Shown in pieces: positions 50,762 to 62,000 of a DNA stretch of 62,000 nt (the stretch's first letter is position 1; each line of letters opens with the position of its first letter). The stretch covers positions 5,632,903-5,694,902 of the forward strand of contig NC_049994.1 of NCBI RefSeq assembly GCF_000003815.2, read 5' to 3'. The DNA comes from Branchiostoma floridae (Eukaryota > Chordata > Leptocardii > Amphioxiformes > Branchiostomatidae). The position numbers and the translations under genes are program-made. The notes under the pieces were generated by a model. It saw only the letters and a program-made list of their open reading frames with translations, was not told where the DNA came from and ran no database searches.

Positions 50762-52687
50762 AGATGAGTAACTATAAAGTTTAAGTTCTTTTTCTTCAAC
50801 ATAATAGAGCTTGTCAGTCTTTTAGCCTTCGCTCTCCAGCCTCAACACATAACAAATACAAATCTGGTGATCAAATGGATACCTTAGAGGGCTAAAGAAC
50901 ACATTCAAGCACACACAGAAAGAGAGACTGGGAATGTACAACACATCACATGGAATGTAAACATGTCTGTTTTGTCTTCAAAACACCACAAGACCTTTGA
51001 AATGATCAGCTAGTTCTGCATGTTGACACCAATTCGTTAGTTCTTCGAGTTTGTAAGAAAATTGATTTGATAAAAACAAAGCCTGTTGTGTCCTTATTGT
51101 AGCGATTGAGCCAAGAAAATAAATTCTTTTGGCTTAATCTTTGGCATGAGATTGTGTACTGTGTTAAGTCTTAAAATAGTTAAGATCCAAACCACTGGTA
51201 AATTTCCTTGTCAGTAATAAGATACAAAAAGTAAGTAAAGTTTAAAGTGTGTTGGTCTGTGCCCACTAACTGTATGAAATATTTGCAACCTGTTAAGAAA
51301 CATGTAGACTAAGTTAGTGAAGCCCAGAGAAAATAAAGATTGTTGTGCAAAATAAAGAAGGCAACAAGTTGGATGAAGTATCTGTGCAACATGAGCATAT
51401 GTCTGTAAAGTTAACGAAGACATGATTGGCGCAATGAGTTGTATTTGACAAAAACGTGTGATAAGATTAAAACACGTACATCTTGCAGTTATGAGCCTAG
51501 CCCATTATATTACACAACTCAAAGGGATATGTTAAAATAGGGTACGCAGTATTATTTAATAGAGGGTTACACATTTTATGCAAAAATAAACAATACACAT
51601 TAAGCTGTACAAATTGAGGTGATTACAATGATTTGACTTATTTTTCACCATATTTGATCCTCACAAAAAATCAGTCTCATTCTTGTTCAGAATTATTTAC
51701 ATAAATACAATGGATTTACAAACTTAAGGTTCAGACAAAGCATTGTAATAAAAAAAAGCATCAAACTAAAAGTAGAATGTGAGAACTAGCTTTTTCTATA
51801 AATTATGACTGGCTCTCTGTGAAATATGTCAAATTAAACAGCCACCACATATCCTTTAGAGGTGGGTACATACAAATGTAACTTCATGGACATTATATGC
51901 CATAGTATGTTTGGAACAAGGCTGCATTAATTACAAAAGTGTATGTGTAAAACTGGACAAAATATGCAAAAGGATTTTCAAAGTCAACAAAAACACATTT
52001 GCTGTTTCGTTACCTTGTGGCTGTGATATATACTAGCGACATCCCATTGGGACTAAAGTAGCTGCAAAGGAAGCTCAAAGTAAAAAAAAAATGCCTCCGC
52101 CCCTAAGGCATTGCCAAAAATTAGGGCAACTGTACATTGCCAGCAATTGTGACAGAACTTTCCTCTTCATGAGGTTCTGTTTACATAATATTTTAATAAA
52201 AGCAGTAATTGTGCTTATATTGTATATTAACTGTGCATAAAACCTTAAAGCACACTGCATACATTTTCTTCCATGGTCATACTTATCACACATATCACTG
52301 TTGCAAATAGAGCAAGTTTTGATGCTCTATGTTGCATGGACTACTAGTCAGGACTCTTCCGTCTGACTATCTCCTTTCACTGGTGCAAGTTTTCTATGTC
52401 AAATCCTCCCTCGATAGTTGTGACATACTCACAGTCTTGTCTCTTTCAACCATATTTCCTCCCAGTGTACATTTTGTCCAAACTCTTTGCTTTCCCTTGT
52501 GCTGTTCCAACTCTCAGACAACATTGCATCTTCTCAATCCATTTTCACTGCTGTATCAGGATGTACACAAAATGCAGACATCTATTGCTGAAAAAAAAAG
52601 CTGAATTTCAAAGAAAGTACATGATGCCGTGTAATTTTGCCGCAACTGGAAATGTTAGAAGGTGTCTTGTATGCCTGAACAGAATGA
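50762..52687. other. Intergenic, 3' flank of the LMBR1-like gene
   Basis: AT-rich, with no motif-bearing frame. The right part must contain the 3' UTR of the minus-strand LMBR1-like gene. No unambiguous polyadenylation signal was found on the minus strand. Confidence 0.6.
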
Positions 52688-55600
52688 TCAGTCTGATTTG
52701 ATAGAGTGTGCAGTCCCGTTAGACAAATTCTCATTGGTCGAGTTTGAACCAGTTGCCATGGCGGCTGCCGTGTCATTGGCTGGATTTGCACTTGCTGCCA
52801 TGGTAGATGAAATTCCATTGGCTGTATGTGACACAGAGGAACTCATGGATTCTGTCCGTGACTGTCGTCTTCGTGTGACTGGGCTGTACATTCTCAGCCG
52901 CGCGTAAAGTTCTCTTCTGACAGACACCGTGAACTTCTTGACTAGACACAGTCCCGTTCCCACGGCGAATACGACATTGTACAACAGGACGATGTAGAAA
53001 TTGCCGAGCCAGTTGAACCGACCAAAGTAGCCCAACAGGTCAAAGTGTGTGATACCTGCAAGAGTACAGGAAGGAGCAAAACAAGGTTGTTACATGTACT
53101 ATACATTTGTTTTGAGGTCACTGTGGTTATGCTCTTAAAGGGATAAACTACTGTAAATACAGAAATGTTTGTGGTGGTTCTATGTTCGCGGTTTTCGCGG
53201 TGACCACTACACCGCAAACTTCAAACCACCGCAAACATTTTTCTATCATAGTATGAGACTGCAGTGTATGGTGCTACCACAAACTTAAAACCATCGCGAA
53301 ACCATGAAAGTAAATCCCCACGAACTTAAATGCATTTACAGTACCTTTGAAGCCAATAGTGATTTTTGAGAGCTTGCAACAGTTTGGACTAATTATAAGC
53401 AATTAAACAAAACTTCTTTGGAGAAGCTAACAATGCATACATGATTGCAAGTTTTCATAATGATTCCTTTGTTTGCTTCAGAAAAGATGTTTTTCACAAG
53501 ACTTGGTGTCTGATTCCGAACCAACTACTGCGATTTCAAAGGCAGAAATAACTTCATTACGTCAGTGGCGACAGGAATCAAGATCTTGAAGCATGATTGT
53601 TAGACTTATATGTTCAATAACATCAAAATGGTGACACTGTATATTTTGTACAACCGTCTATGTTCTATGTTGAATGTAATCAAAAACTGTTACGTATGTC
53701 ATTGGTGTCAAAAGCAATTTAAGGACAGCACTACTCACCAATTGTTCTGGACAGTACAGGTAAGGCAGAACTCATTATCAACAGTACAAGGCAGTTTGCT
53801 ATTACCTGTGGAAGACAAAATTAACACATTATACATATACAGTTGTATTGGGATTCCTAATCTCATGTTATCTTGACTGTAAGTTTGGACAAGGGGGAAT
53901 ACAGACTTAGCCACATGTGGGTCTATCTTTATGTCTACCGTGTCCCCCAAATGACCTGGAGGTCATGGGACTAGGTAAATAGGTAGGGTCTTTATATAGG
54001 CTTTTCATTGACGTCATGCTAATTATAATTCGAATCCGACAATGACCATGTTGGTGGGTAATTGAATTAAGCAGTAGCATCTTCCTGTAGTTTACACTTA
54101 GTCTAGTACGCTGTAATCTAACATGGCGTCAAATGAAAAACATTGCGTCTTGCAACACTGCCATCTAGCTTAACATGTCATTATTGCACCGAGAAAGAAC
54201 TAGCAAAACATTAGCAGATAGGAAACTCTTGGTTGTGTAATCAAACAGCATCAAGGAAAAGAAAAAGTTACACTTTTCTTCTGTTGAGCTGTCTCTTTTG
54301 GCACCTATAGATATTATTAGTTGTAAGGTTTGTCATCAGATAGTACAGTAACTATAGGTTACACTACATCTTACCATAGTCATTGGTGTGTTTGCTTTAG
54401 TGGGTCTTATTCTGCTGAAGAGTGGCACACTGTAGAACCCCACCACAGAGGCCACCATTAAGTACAGGATGAGGATGATTTCCACCGAGGCTCCCAGGAC
54501 TCCAAACATGGACAGGGAGGCCTGGCCCAACCCTATGTCCTGAAAACAGTCAACATGTAGGTTAAATCAGAACTGAAATAACAATACTTCGAGAGGATAC
54601 GTCAATGAAGGTAAGAAACACTGGCAATAAGATACACAAAGTTTAACAAGTTACTCAAGTAACTAGAGTTTTGCAAACAGACGGTCAGACATTTATGATA
54701 GCATCTGCCATCTTTCATTTTGACGAAAGACAGCAAGTGCTATCTGAAATAGTATCTGACCATTTCAATACGTCTCCAGGCTTTGTATGTGGTTATATTG
54801 TATCTGTTTGACTTATATGCTATAGACTGTTAGCCTAGGTACCATCCGGATAGTAGTTCGGTCTGACGTTCATTATACACTATATACAGTTGCTTCTCGC
54901 TCCCACTTTTTTGCTATTCTGTCTGGAAACCTTGACGTCTCTAACGTCTGGAATCGTCCAAATTATGGACAAGGGCGCTGATTGGTCCCTACACATGAGC
55001 GAATCAAGGAATGGGTTCAAGCGCTAGTTCGAACAGGCATTCCAACACCCGAAACGCCCTCCATTTGCTTGGTGTTGGAACTCCTGTTTGAATGAACTCA
55101 TACCTTAATTCACTCATTAACTGATGTCATCACCAAACGGTTTGAATATACAGTTCCCCAGAAAGGTAGCAGAAGCAAACACAGGAGCAAACTTCAACCC
55201 GGATGGTACCCAGGCTCAACTGTAAACACTTTTTAAAACTTCATCATATGTTGAACAATCTGTTATGAAGTGGAATTCGTTCTCAATACATGATTTCCCC
55301 CTAACCTGGACTCCCACAGGTAGAGCAGCCCCTCCAAACAGCAGCCCCAGAGTGTGGATGGACACAATAAACACTGCAATACCAGTCATGGCCAGTAGTA
55401 ACAACATGACCAGGGGATAGCCCAGGTTCCTCTGCCATACTGATGCCTTCTGTCTTCTCTCTGTGCAGGGAGAAGGAAAACAAATGGTACAGTTTGTAGA
55501 CAGGCCTTGGTGGGTATGACTACAATGTACAAATATTCAGTACCAAACATACTCTGAATTTTGATCTAAATTTTGCATGTGACTACATGACATGTAGTTA

Positions 55601-58600
55601 CAACAGTAATCATCTGTCATCCACTGTCTGCAATATAGATACACTGAGAATTCATTCAAATTGGAGCACTTCAAAATTTAAACTCCAATTTAAACTCCAA
55701 TAGCCAGGTGCTACACTTCAACAGAACAATTAAATAATGATAGACGATGGTTGTGATATTTGTGACCAGGGTTCTAGCCCTTTTGCTGCTGGGGACGGAA
55801 AAAGTTCGGGGCATTCCGTCTTCTGTGATGGACAAAAATCACCATTGAATCAAGCTGAGTCTACTCTCAATTTGCCCCTCAAAATAAAGGAAATAGCATT
55901 TCAGAGGGTCTAGTATCATCCCGCCTTTGACAGGATTTCCATTCCAAATCAAAGGGATGGAAAAAAATTTCAGGCTGGCTAGAACATTGTTTGTGACGAT
56001 AAGATATGCCAGCTTACTACCACAGACTGAGATGCTGTACATTAGACTAGAGGCATAAAAATAATACACAAAGGTATACAGAAAGGTGAAGAGTAGAGCT
56101 GATGTACCCAGTTTCTTCCTCTCTGTCTGCACCTCCAGTAAGCGTTTCCTCAGGTCCTGCTTCACTGGCAGACTGATGGGGCTCAGCTTGTCTGCAGAGA
56201 ACAAACACATCATGTTAACCATCCTTCAACCAAACGGGGGCCGATACAGGTTGCCAAGGCACCTTTGACACTTTTGTTCAATCACATGACTTAAACTTTG
56301 GGTCATTATAACTTGAGGAGGATCACAGAACTGATCAAAAGCATGTAAATGTTGCTAATTTGAAATATCTTTTAACTTCAAGTGGTCTTCGAGCCTCATT
56401 TAGTGATGACTTGTTATTATGGTAAATCTAAACAAAACATTAGAGATACTTTATGAAAAACTATAATGCTTGTAACATATTGTGAGTTTCACGAGAGGTG
56501 ACTTATATAGCACTGTATGTTTACCCTATTATCTCTTCCTCTGCAACTTCTTACCTTTTAGTTTCCTTAGGAGATTGTCTTCCTCAAACTTTGCTGAGTA
56601 GATGTCTTCTTCTATGTTGGTCATGAACTAGAAGTGAAACATCACAAATTCTGGATTAATGTCAAAGCCAGAGATAATGATAGAACAGTTACAAAGGTGT
56701 AATAAATTGAAGTACTGGGCTGAAGTCCTGTTCAAGAATTTTACATTGATAGAATTGTTATAGTTAGAATAGTTTCAAATATATCTATAAGAGTTTAACA
56801 GACGTTAAACCGGAGAGTGATTGTGTGTGTGGGTGTTTACAGCTGGAGGAAACAAGCTTTCCAAACATGCCTTATATATATCATATTGATATGTACCAGT
56901 AGCATATTACAGATATGCTATATCAAATGCATGGTACATGTAAGTACACTGATAGTCATGTATGATAAACAATTCCACCTGTTAGAAAAAAAGCAAATTT
57001 ATCATTATCTGATGTTATTTTAGAGTCATGATGTTATTTGAATATGCACATAGTGGATTAAATTGCTCTCTACGTTTGAGTTTGGTGGAATGTAAAAAAA
57101 GTTCTTTTCCCTTTTTCCTAGAATAAAGAAATCAGGATATTGAAAACATTGCTATTAACACAATTGTCTGTGAAAACATTCAAAACTTTTAAAGGCTTTA
57201 GACAGAACCAAGAAGTGTAACAGTTGTTTTTCATGATGGGATGAAGTTGCTTTGCTGAGGATGAAGTCTACAAGGGGTGATCACTAAGTTCTAGACCATA
57301 TATATATAGTATTATGTAGAAATAATGTGCACAACTCACAGTTTTGGACATAGTTGTATGGTACATATACATGCATAAACAAAACTAGAATTATTGTGTT
57401 CATTACTTCACTCTTTTGAAAATCAATTTAGGTGAGAGAGAAGACAAACAAATGGCCATTAAATTGCAACCTGTGGTGTGTGGGTCAACTAGCTCTGATG
57501 AACATCCACTTCTTTTGAGTTGAAATACCGATGAATTCCTCACTGAATATATTTTCAAAATGTCTTTGTAGATTTTATGTCGTGAGGAAATTCTTATCAC
57601 AGTTCACCGCTTGTTTTTCTTGCCACTAACAAACTGATGTGCAACATGATGTTGACTGGAAAATAATTACAATGCGCCACAAAATCAGCAAAAGATAACA
57701 GATGTTGTCTGCAACGTCTAACCATTCCAAAATCATATCCAGTTGGTTGAGCATCGATAAATCACTGCAATGATTTGAAATTTGGCGGATACTGATAGAA
57801 GGCTTAATATGATTATTTGAGTTGTGCACCTTTTTTTCGGATGAGGCCGAGAATTTATTGATCGCCCCTCATACCATTAGAATACACCTGTAGATCCCAA
57901 GGTACATGTAAACTCTGCACAAAAAAGTAATACAGTGTCAAAACATACATGTACATGTGGGATCTACATGACCATGAACATTAGCCTTGTTATTGATGGT
58001 GGCTTAGCTAGGCTACTAACAGTTCCTTTATTTCCCATCTTAAATGATAGCATGAGACCCTACACCTTGCCTGGGAATATTGACTGGTTTGTTTGGTTTA
58101 AGAACTTACGTCCAACCGGTTATTGAGGACGTCTAAGACCACCAGGTGTGGCGACCACTTGGTCACGTGATAATACAGACCTGGCTCCGAGGACTAGGTG
58201 GTGTACACAATGGTATACTGTATCATATGTGTAATACATGCACATGAAAGATATTGTACCTGATGTACAAATTATCCTTAATAACTGGATAAGATTCGCA
58301 GATCACTTCCAACGACACCCATTGCTCTTCTTCAATGTAACTAGAATGAACTGGCAGAACAAGCTTGAGTCTATACTAATATTTAGGATACAACTGGAAA
58401 AATGGAATTGTACCTGTTGAAGAACAATTTTTTTGTTGCAAAAATATCCTATTTACCAGTACCGACTCAACCTGCCAGTTTATTCTAGTTTGTTTGTTTG
58501 TTTATTTCAATTTCTGTTAGACTTTACAAAGAGTAGATTAGATATTAATGGTTTTAGCTTTTTTTGAAGCAAAATTAATTAATATTCAGTGAGATCAGCC

Positions 58601-59017
58601 AACAAAACTCACTGAAATTGCATTTCCTCAATGATTCTACCAACGGAAAACAACAAAATCATTGGAAATGTTGGCAAAATCTATATTTGTTTTCATTTAT
58701 AAAAATTATATCAACTGTTAAAGATATTCAGCTTTGATACATGAAATACATATCAAGAACAGTAGACATATATTTGACTGTCGGTCACACTTTCTAACTA
58801 ATGTGCACAAATCAGGTCAGTTGATGCATAGTCAATCAGACCTTGAAAATTGCAGGAATAATGTTGAATCTTTCCAATATGCATATGATATTATAACCAT
58901 AAGTGGCCTTCCATACAAATCAACATAAGAAAGGTTTGCTAAAGGTTCTTACCCTCGGCTTGACCAGTAGCTGCCCAACTACGGTAAAGAGTCTGGCAAA
59001 ACCAAGGGGAGTGCAAA
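52688..59017 (-). CDS. LMBR1: LMBR1/LMBR1L-type multi-pass membrane protein, 3' seven exons (partial)
   Basis: Exons (minus strand): 59017-58953, 56627-56555, 56191-56108, 55460-55306, 54539-54375, 53805-53739, 53055-52688. All junctions are GT/AG and phase-compatible (0,1,1,0,0,1), giving about 324 C-terminal residues. Text in order: CTPLGFARLFTVVGQLLVKP; IEEDIYSAKFEEDNLLRKL; a charged helix with ERRQKASVWQRNLGYPLVML; a membrane span; SVEIILILYLMVASVVGFYS; ANCLVLLIMSSALPVLSRT; FGRFNWLGNFYIVLLYN and FAVGTGLCLVKKFT. These match the LMBR1 (limb region 1) and LMBR1L (lipocalin receptor) family throughout. WQRNLGYPL and the helix before it are closer to LMBR1L, and GNFYIVL with VGFYS are common to both, so a pre-duplication orthologue is likely. 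The tail is Ser/Thr/Asn-rich with possible N-glycosylation-like NST/NGT. N-terminal exons must lie beyond 62000 or were missed. Confidence 0.93.
53148..53343. mobile_element. actgtaaatgc-family MITE, copy 6, opposite orientation
   Basis: Starts actactgtaaatacagaaat and ends aacttaaatgcatttacagt. The interior reads as the inverse of the ABI-intron copies (caccgcaaacttcaaaccac). It sits just beyond the last exon's acceptor, in an LMBR1-like intron. A half copy is at about 43260-43334. Confidence 0.8.
54830..55217. mobile_element. MITE, about 388 bp, in the LMBR1-like gene
   Basis: tagcctaggtaccatccgga and tccggatggtacccaggct-like ends (54831-54851 and 55198-55216) are inverted repeats. The interior has matching gcttctcgctccc / gcaaacacaggagc-type blocks. 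It lies in the intron between the 55306-55460 and 54375-54539 exons. Confidence 0.8.
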
Positions 59018-62000
59018 CTGCAGAAAAAAAATATGTATGAGGCATATACAGTACCAGCATGGTAAAAAGTAACGTAATTACGAAAATTCGAAAACGTAAA
59101 CACGGCGTAATTACGATCGTGTACACGGTTACGGTGAACACCAGATTACGGTGCCGCTAGCTCATTAACGCTAATGAGGTCGATAATGAGCAGCGTGTCC
59201 TCGCCGTAAGAACTGATTAGCGCCTTGATTTTACGACAGCGTGAATAGTAAAAATGCTGTAAAATCAACCTAAGGCAGCCTTCCGCTGGTGCAGTCTTTC
59301 GGGTTGCTAGCGGGCTTGGGGCGTTCTCATTTGTATAAAATTCTTATTTTGGGGGGTAGAAAAGGCAATCTGCAACACAACTTTTATACTCTGAAGTGAA
59401 AACACAGGTTGGATTTATTCGATTGTGCAATCCATCCGAAGTTTTCTGCATTCAAAGCCACGCACTTTATAGGTCGTTGACCCCGAAAGACGCAGCCTGC
59501 GTGGATAGGTCGTTGACCCCCAAATACACAAGGTGCGTGGATATTTGCGCGGCGCCTCTAGGAGGGAGCAGTATTAAACTTTATACTTGCTCTTCTGAAT
59601 AGCTTGAGACAAAAAGAGGTGGGGAATAATCACAGTGCAATCGCCATTTTGATCGATTCATGCAAGTTCATTGTACGGATCAAGACAAGCCGGTTTGACA
59701 AAACATATCATATTCTATAGCAGATAAATAACACATTTACCGAGATCGAGATCTATTCTTGTCTTTGACTTTGTCTTGCACTTGTCGACAAAGACTGAAA
59801 TTTTTGTTTTGTCTTCAACAATCCCTTGTAATCAGCTGCGAAAACTCGCACGCTGACGGGAAACACGCCCGTGTCGTTTTCCGAGAGCAGAAGCAGTCCT
59901 GGGTTACTTTCACATTTACTAACTTAAACAAGCCACAACACTAAATAGGCATCACAATTTTTTTATGTTGGAAATAGATTTGACAAAAATTGACCAAAAG
60001 TGGACATTCAATGTTTCGGCACACCCGTGTCGGCCAACTGAACGCGAGGTAAAAAAAGTTGACTTACACCGAGCGCCGGCCTTACGTCTAAACAAACACG
60101 CATGTTCCTTAGCAACACAGCTTTTCTGTACAACTCTTCAAATTGCAATTGATATAGCCAAAGATTTGATTAAAATTTGAGCGTTGTAACAAATAATAGC
60201 CAGAAATCGGAGAATCGTCTGGGATCTGGATAAAACTAAACTAGAGATTATGATATGAGATTTGATGCATCCAGCGCGAAACAGCAGCTCCGAGATGGCC
60301 ACTACAAGTCAAATATACACTTTCCCACGGTGTGTCGTCTTGATTACATTGAAAGCAGATCGCGGCCTTTTGAAGATCGTGCTGCCCGCGCCGGACAATC
60401 TGAAACTTTGCCGATCGCAAATTCAATCATTTTTGACAGCCAATCAGCGAAGAGGAAAACTGATAGCAAAAATAAGTTGACACTTGTCGCGTATAAAGTA
60501 AAACGAGGTTCTGTCGCTGGCGTTTGAAGAACCCTGAAATATGGCTCACAAAAGACGTGTTGTTTGTGTATAAAAAATAAATGAGAGACTTTCAGTTTCA
60601 AACCTAAAATCGATAAAACGGATAATAAAAAACGATTTATTTATTTCAGTAACCAGAACCTGGCACAAAAGATTAAATCCTTGCATTTGTAAATGTACAT
60701 TTTTGTATAAGTCCAAATTTGATTTCTTTTACAGTTTTTAGTTTCTCCAGAAATGTCAGACAGCTAGTGCTGTCAATATTGATTGATTTTGTCGCCGGCG
60801 CCCGGCACATATGATACTAGATCAAAGGACCGCCGCCCCGTACAACTTGGATGTAGGGAACTTCTGACGTTCTGTACTGGGATTCCCACGATTTAGGGGA
60901 CGTTCTAATAGTAGCAGATGGGGACAATTATATCAAGAAATGTCAAATTAACTTTTTTTTTAAAAGATATGTAATTTGGCCAGCTTCCTTTGAATATGTA
61001 GGAACATTTAACAACCGTTATGGAATATTTAAGTTGGCCTTTTGTTTATTTCAATGAACTTTAGAATCACCCCATGTGTGACGTTTCCCCCTATTATAAT
61101 AGACTGGTCCAATACTAGTTACCGGCTACGCTCACTTATCGGAGGTTTTGCAGCCGGACGACGCAAGTTTTCGGTGCTAAATTTGGTGTGGCATTGTGAT
61201 GAAAGTCTTGGTCGGGTATTTTGAGACGTTTTTTATTTTTATTTTTATTTTAGAGAGACGGAAACACCATCACAAAAGATGGAGTTTTGTAAATCGAGGC
61301 GTAAATTTTCATTCAAACTGTACCTGACTCAAGTATGACCAAGGACTTTGGCACAAAGCAATATCACCGACTCAAGGATGGGGGACGGAGTGATCATGAT
61401 GCAATATTCCCACTACAAATAGATCGCTACGTGCGAAGTTCTCAAGGAGTATTAAATAGATCTGTGGACTATTTCAGGCATGTATGGTTCGCATTAATGG
61501 ACTATTTGTACGTATAAATTGACTACATATAATGCTTGTAATATGAATATATATAGGATAATGTGTCTGGTCATAAGCTACTATTTCTAGATAAATTGAC
61601 CATTAATTAGACGGCATTAGCTACTTTTCTAGGTTACGAATTTAGGTTTTCGTCGGCCGCCCTTGTCCTTGAAACACTGCTGCTCGTCGAGGGTGCAACT
61701 CGGCATTAAGACCTACCTGTTCTCTTGGGTCGGAACATCGCCATCGGACGTTCCTGGTCGTCGGGCAGTCGACCTACCTGTTCCTGGCGGAGCTCTTGGG
61801 ACGGAACATCGCTGACGGCGGCTCCTGGTCGCCGGACAGTCGACCGACGAAATCAATACAGGGCATACTTTTATCCTTATGTGTTTTTAATGTTGTTGTT
61901 AATCGTATTTTGTCTGTGTATCTGTTCAAAGTTTTGTTGACGTAACTAACATTATATGTACTTCTACTATGTAGTTATACATCCGTCGCTACTTTTCTAA
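59018..62000. other. No recognised gene; LMBR1-like intron or flank
   Basis: 59050-59130 has repeated cgtaattacg words and is CpG-richer than its surroundings. 59468-59545 is a short tandem duplication (ggtcgttgacccc..aaa). 61640-61860 is GC-rich with a 61/71-bp duplication (cggaacatcgc ... tcctggtcg.cgg.cagtcgacc). Frames here are short and carry no motif I recognise. Confidence 0.55.
61708..61842. repeat. GC-rich imperfect tandem duplication
   Basis: Two units begin acctacctgttc (61710 and 61771) and end gcagtcgacc / acagtcgacc. The second has ten extra bases (ctggcggagc), which breaks any shared reading frame. The function is unknown. Confidence 0.7.

Noticed and set aside
61725-61940. 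71-codon plus-strand frame across the GC-rich duplication, as an exon of a neighbouring gene
   Set aside because: The two repeat units are out of frame with each other and no splice sites or motifs support coding.

Overview
The window looks like nuclear DNA of an invertebrate deuterostome, most likely an amphioxus (Branchiostoma). Reasons: multi-exon genes with canonical GT/AG introns, single ABI-type and LMBR1-type genes that resemble more than one vertebrate paralogue, a tandemly duplicated secreted fibrinogen-domain gene, and a very high density of short inverted-repeat elements (MITEs) in introns and intergenic DNA. The species call is inference. Two 100-N assembly gaps are present (10131-10230 and 48264-48363). 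I see no bacterial, phage or CRISPR-type system.

Layout. (1) 1-3470, plus strand: part of a membrane-protein gene with an extracellular-type exon (880-1116), a transmembrane plus PPxY-repeat tail exon (1863-2269) and a polyadenylation signal near 3459. A 1.7-kb inverted-repeat element encloses the first exon, and a MITE supplies the stop codon. (2) 6365-8815, minus strand: a complete four-exon gene for a 298-residue secreted fibrinogen-related lectin. 10756-12563, minus strand: a tandem copy of which only exons 1-2 are present before a sequence gap. The two copies differ by reciprocal insertions (a SINE and a palindrome in one; a miniature LTR element carrying a nested MITE, plus a 93-bp promoter duplication, in the other), so each serves as the empty site for the other. 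(3) 17037-45913, minus strand: a complete Abl-interactor (ABI) gene in ten coding exons, with a 19-kb first intron. That intron holds a 20-copy 77/82-bp minisatellite, a 5S-rRNA-derived SINE and many MITEs. All exon phases agree except exon 2, which carries one extra base. (4) 45914-52687: intergenic DNA with degenerate tandem repeats, an assembly gap, a hAT-type MITE with a perfect 8-bp target duplication, and other foldback elements. (5) 52688-59017, minus strand: the last seven exons of an LMBR1/LMBR1L-type membrane protein. Its N-terminal exons were not found and should lie beyond the right edge. (6) 59018-62000: no recognisable gene.

How the genes relate. ABI is a cytoplasmic adaptor of the WAVE actin-nucleation complex. 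LMBR1-like proteins are multi-pass membrane proteins. The fibrinogen-related proteins are probably secreted pattern-recognition lectins. There is no sign that they form a shared pathway or co-regulated cluster. What is most informative here is the record of mobile-element insertion, exon duplication and tandem duplication, much of it readable directly from target-site duplications and paralogous empty sites.
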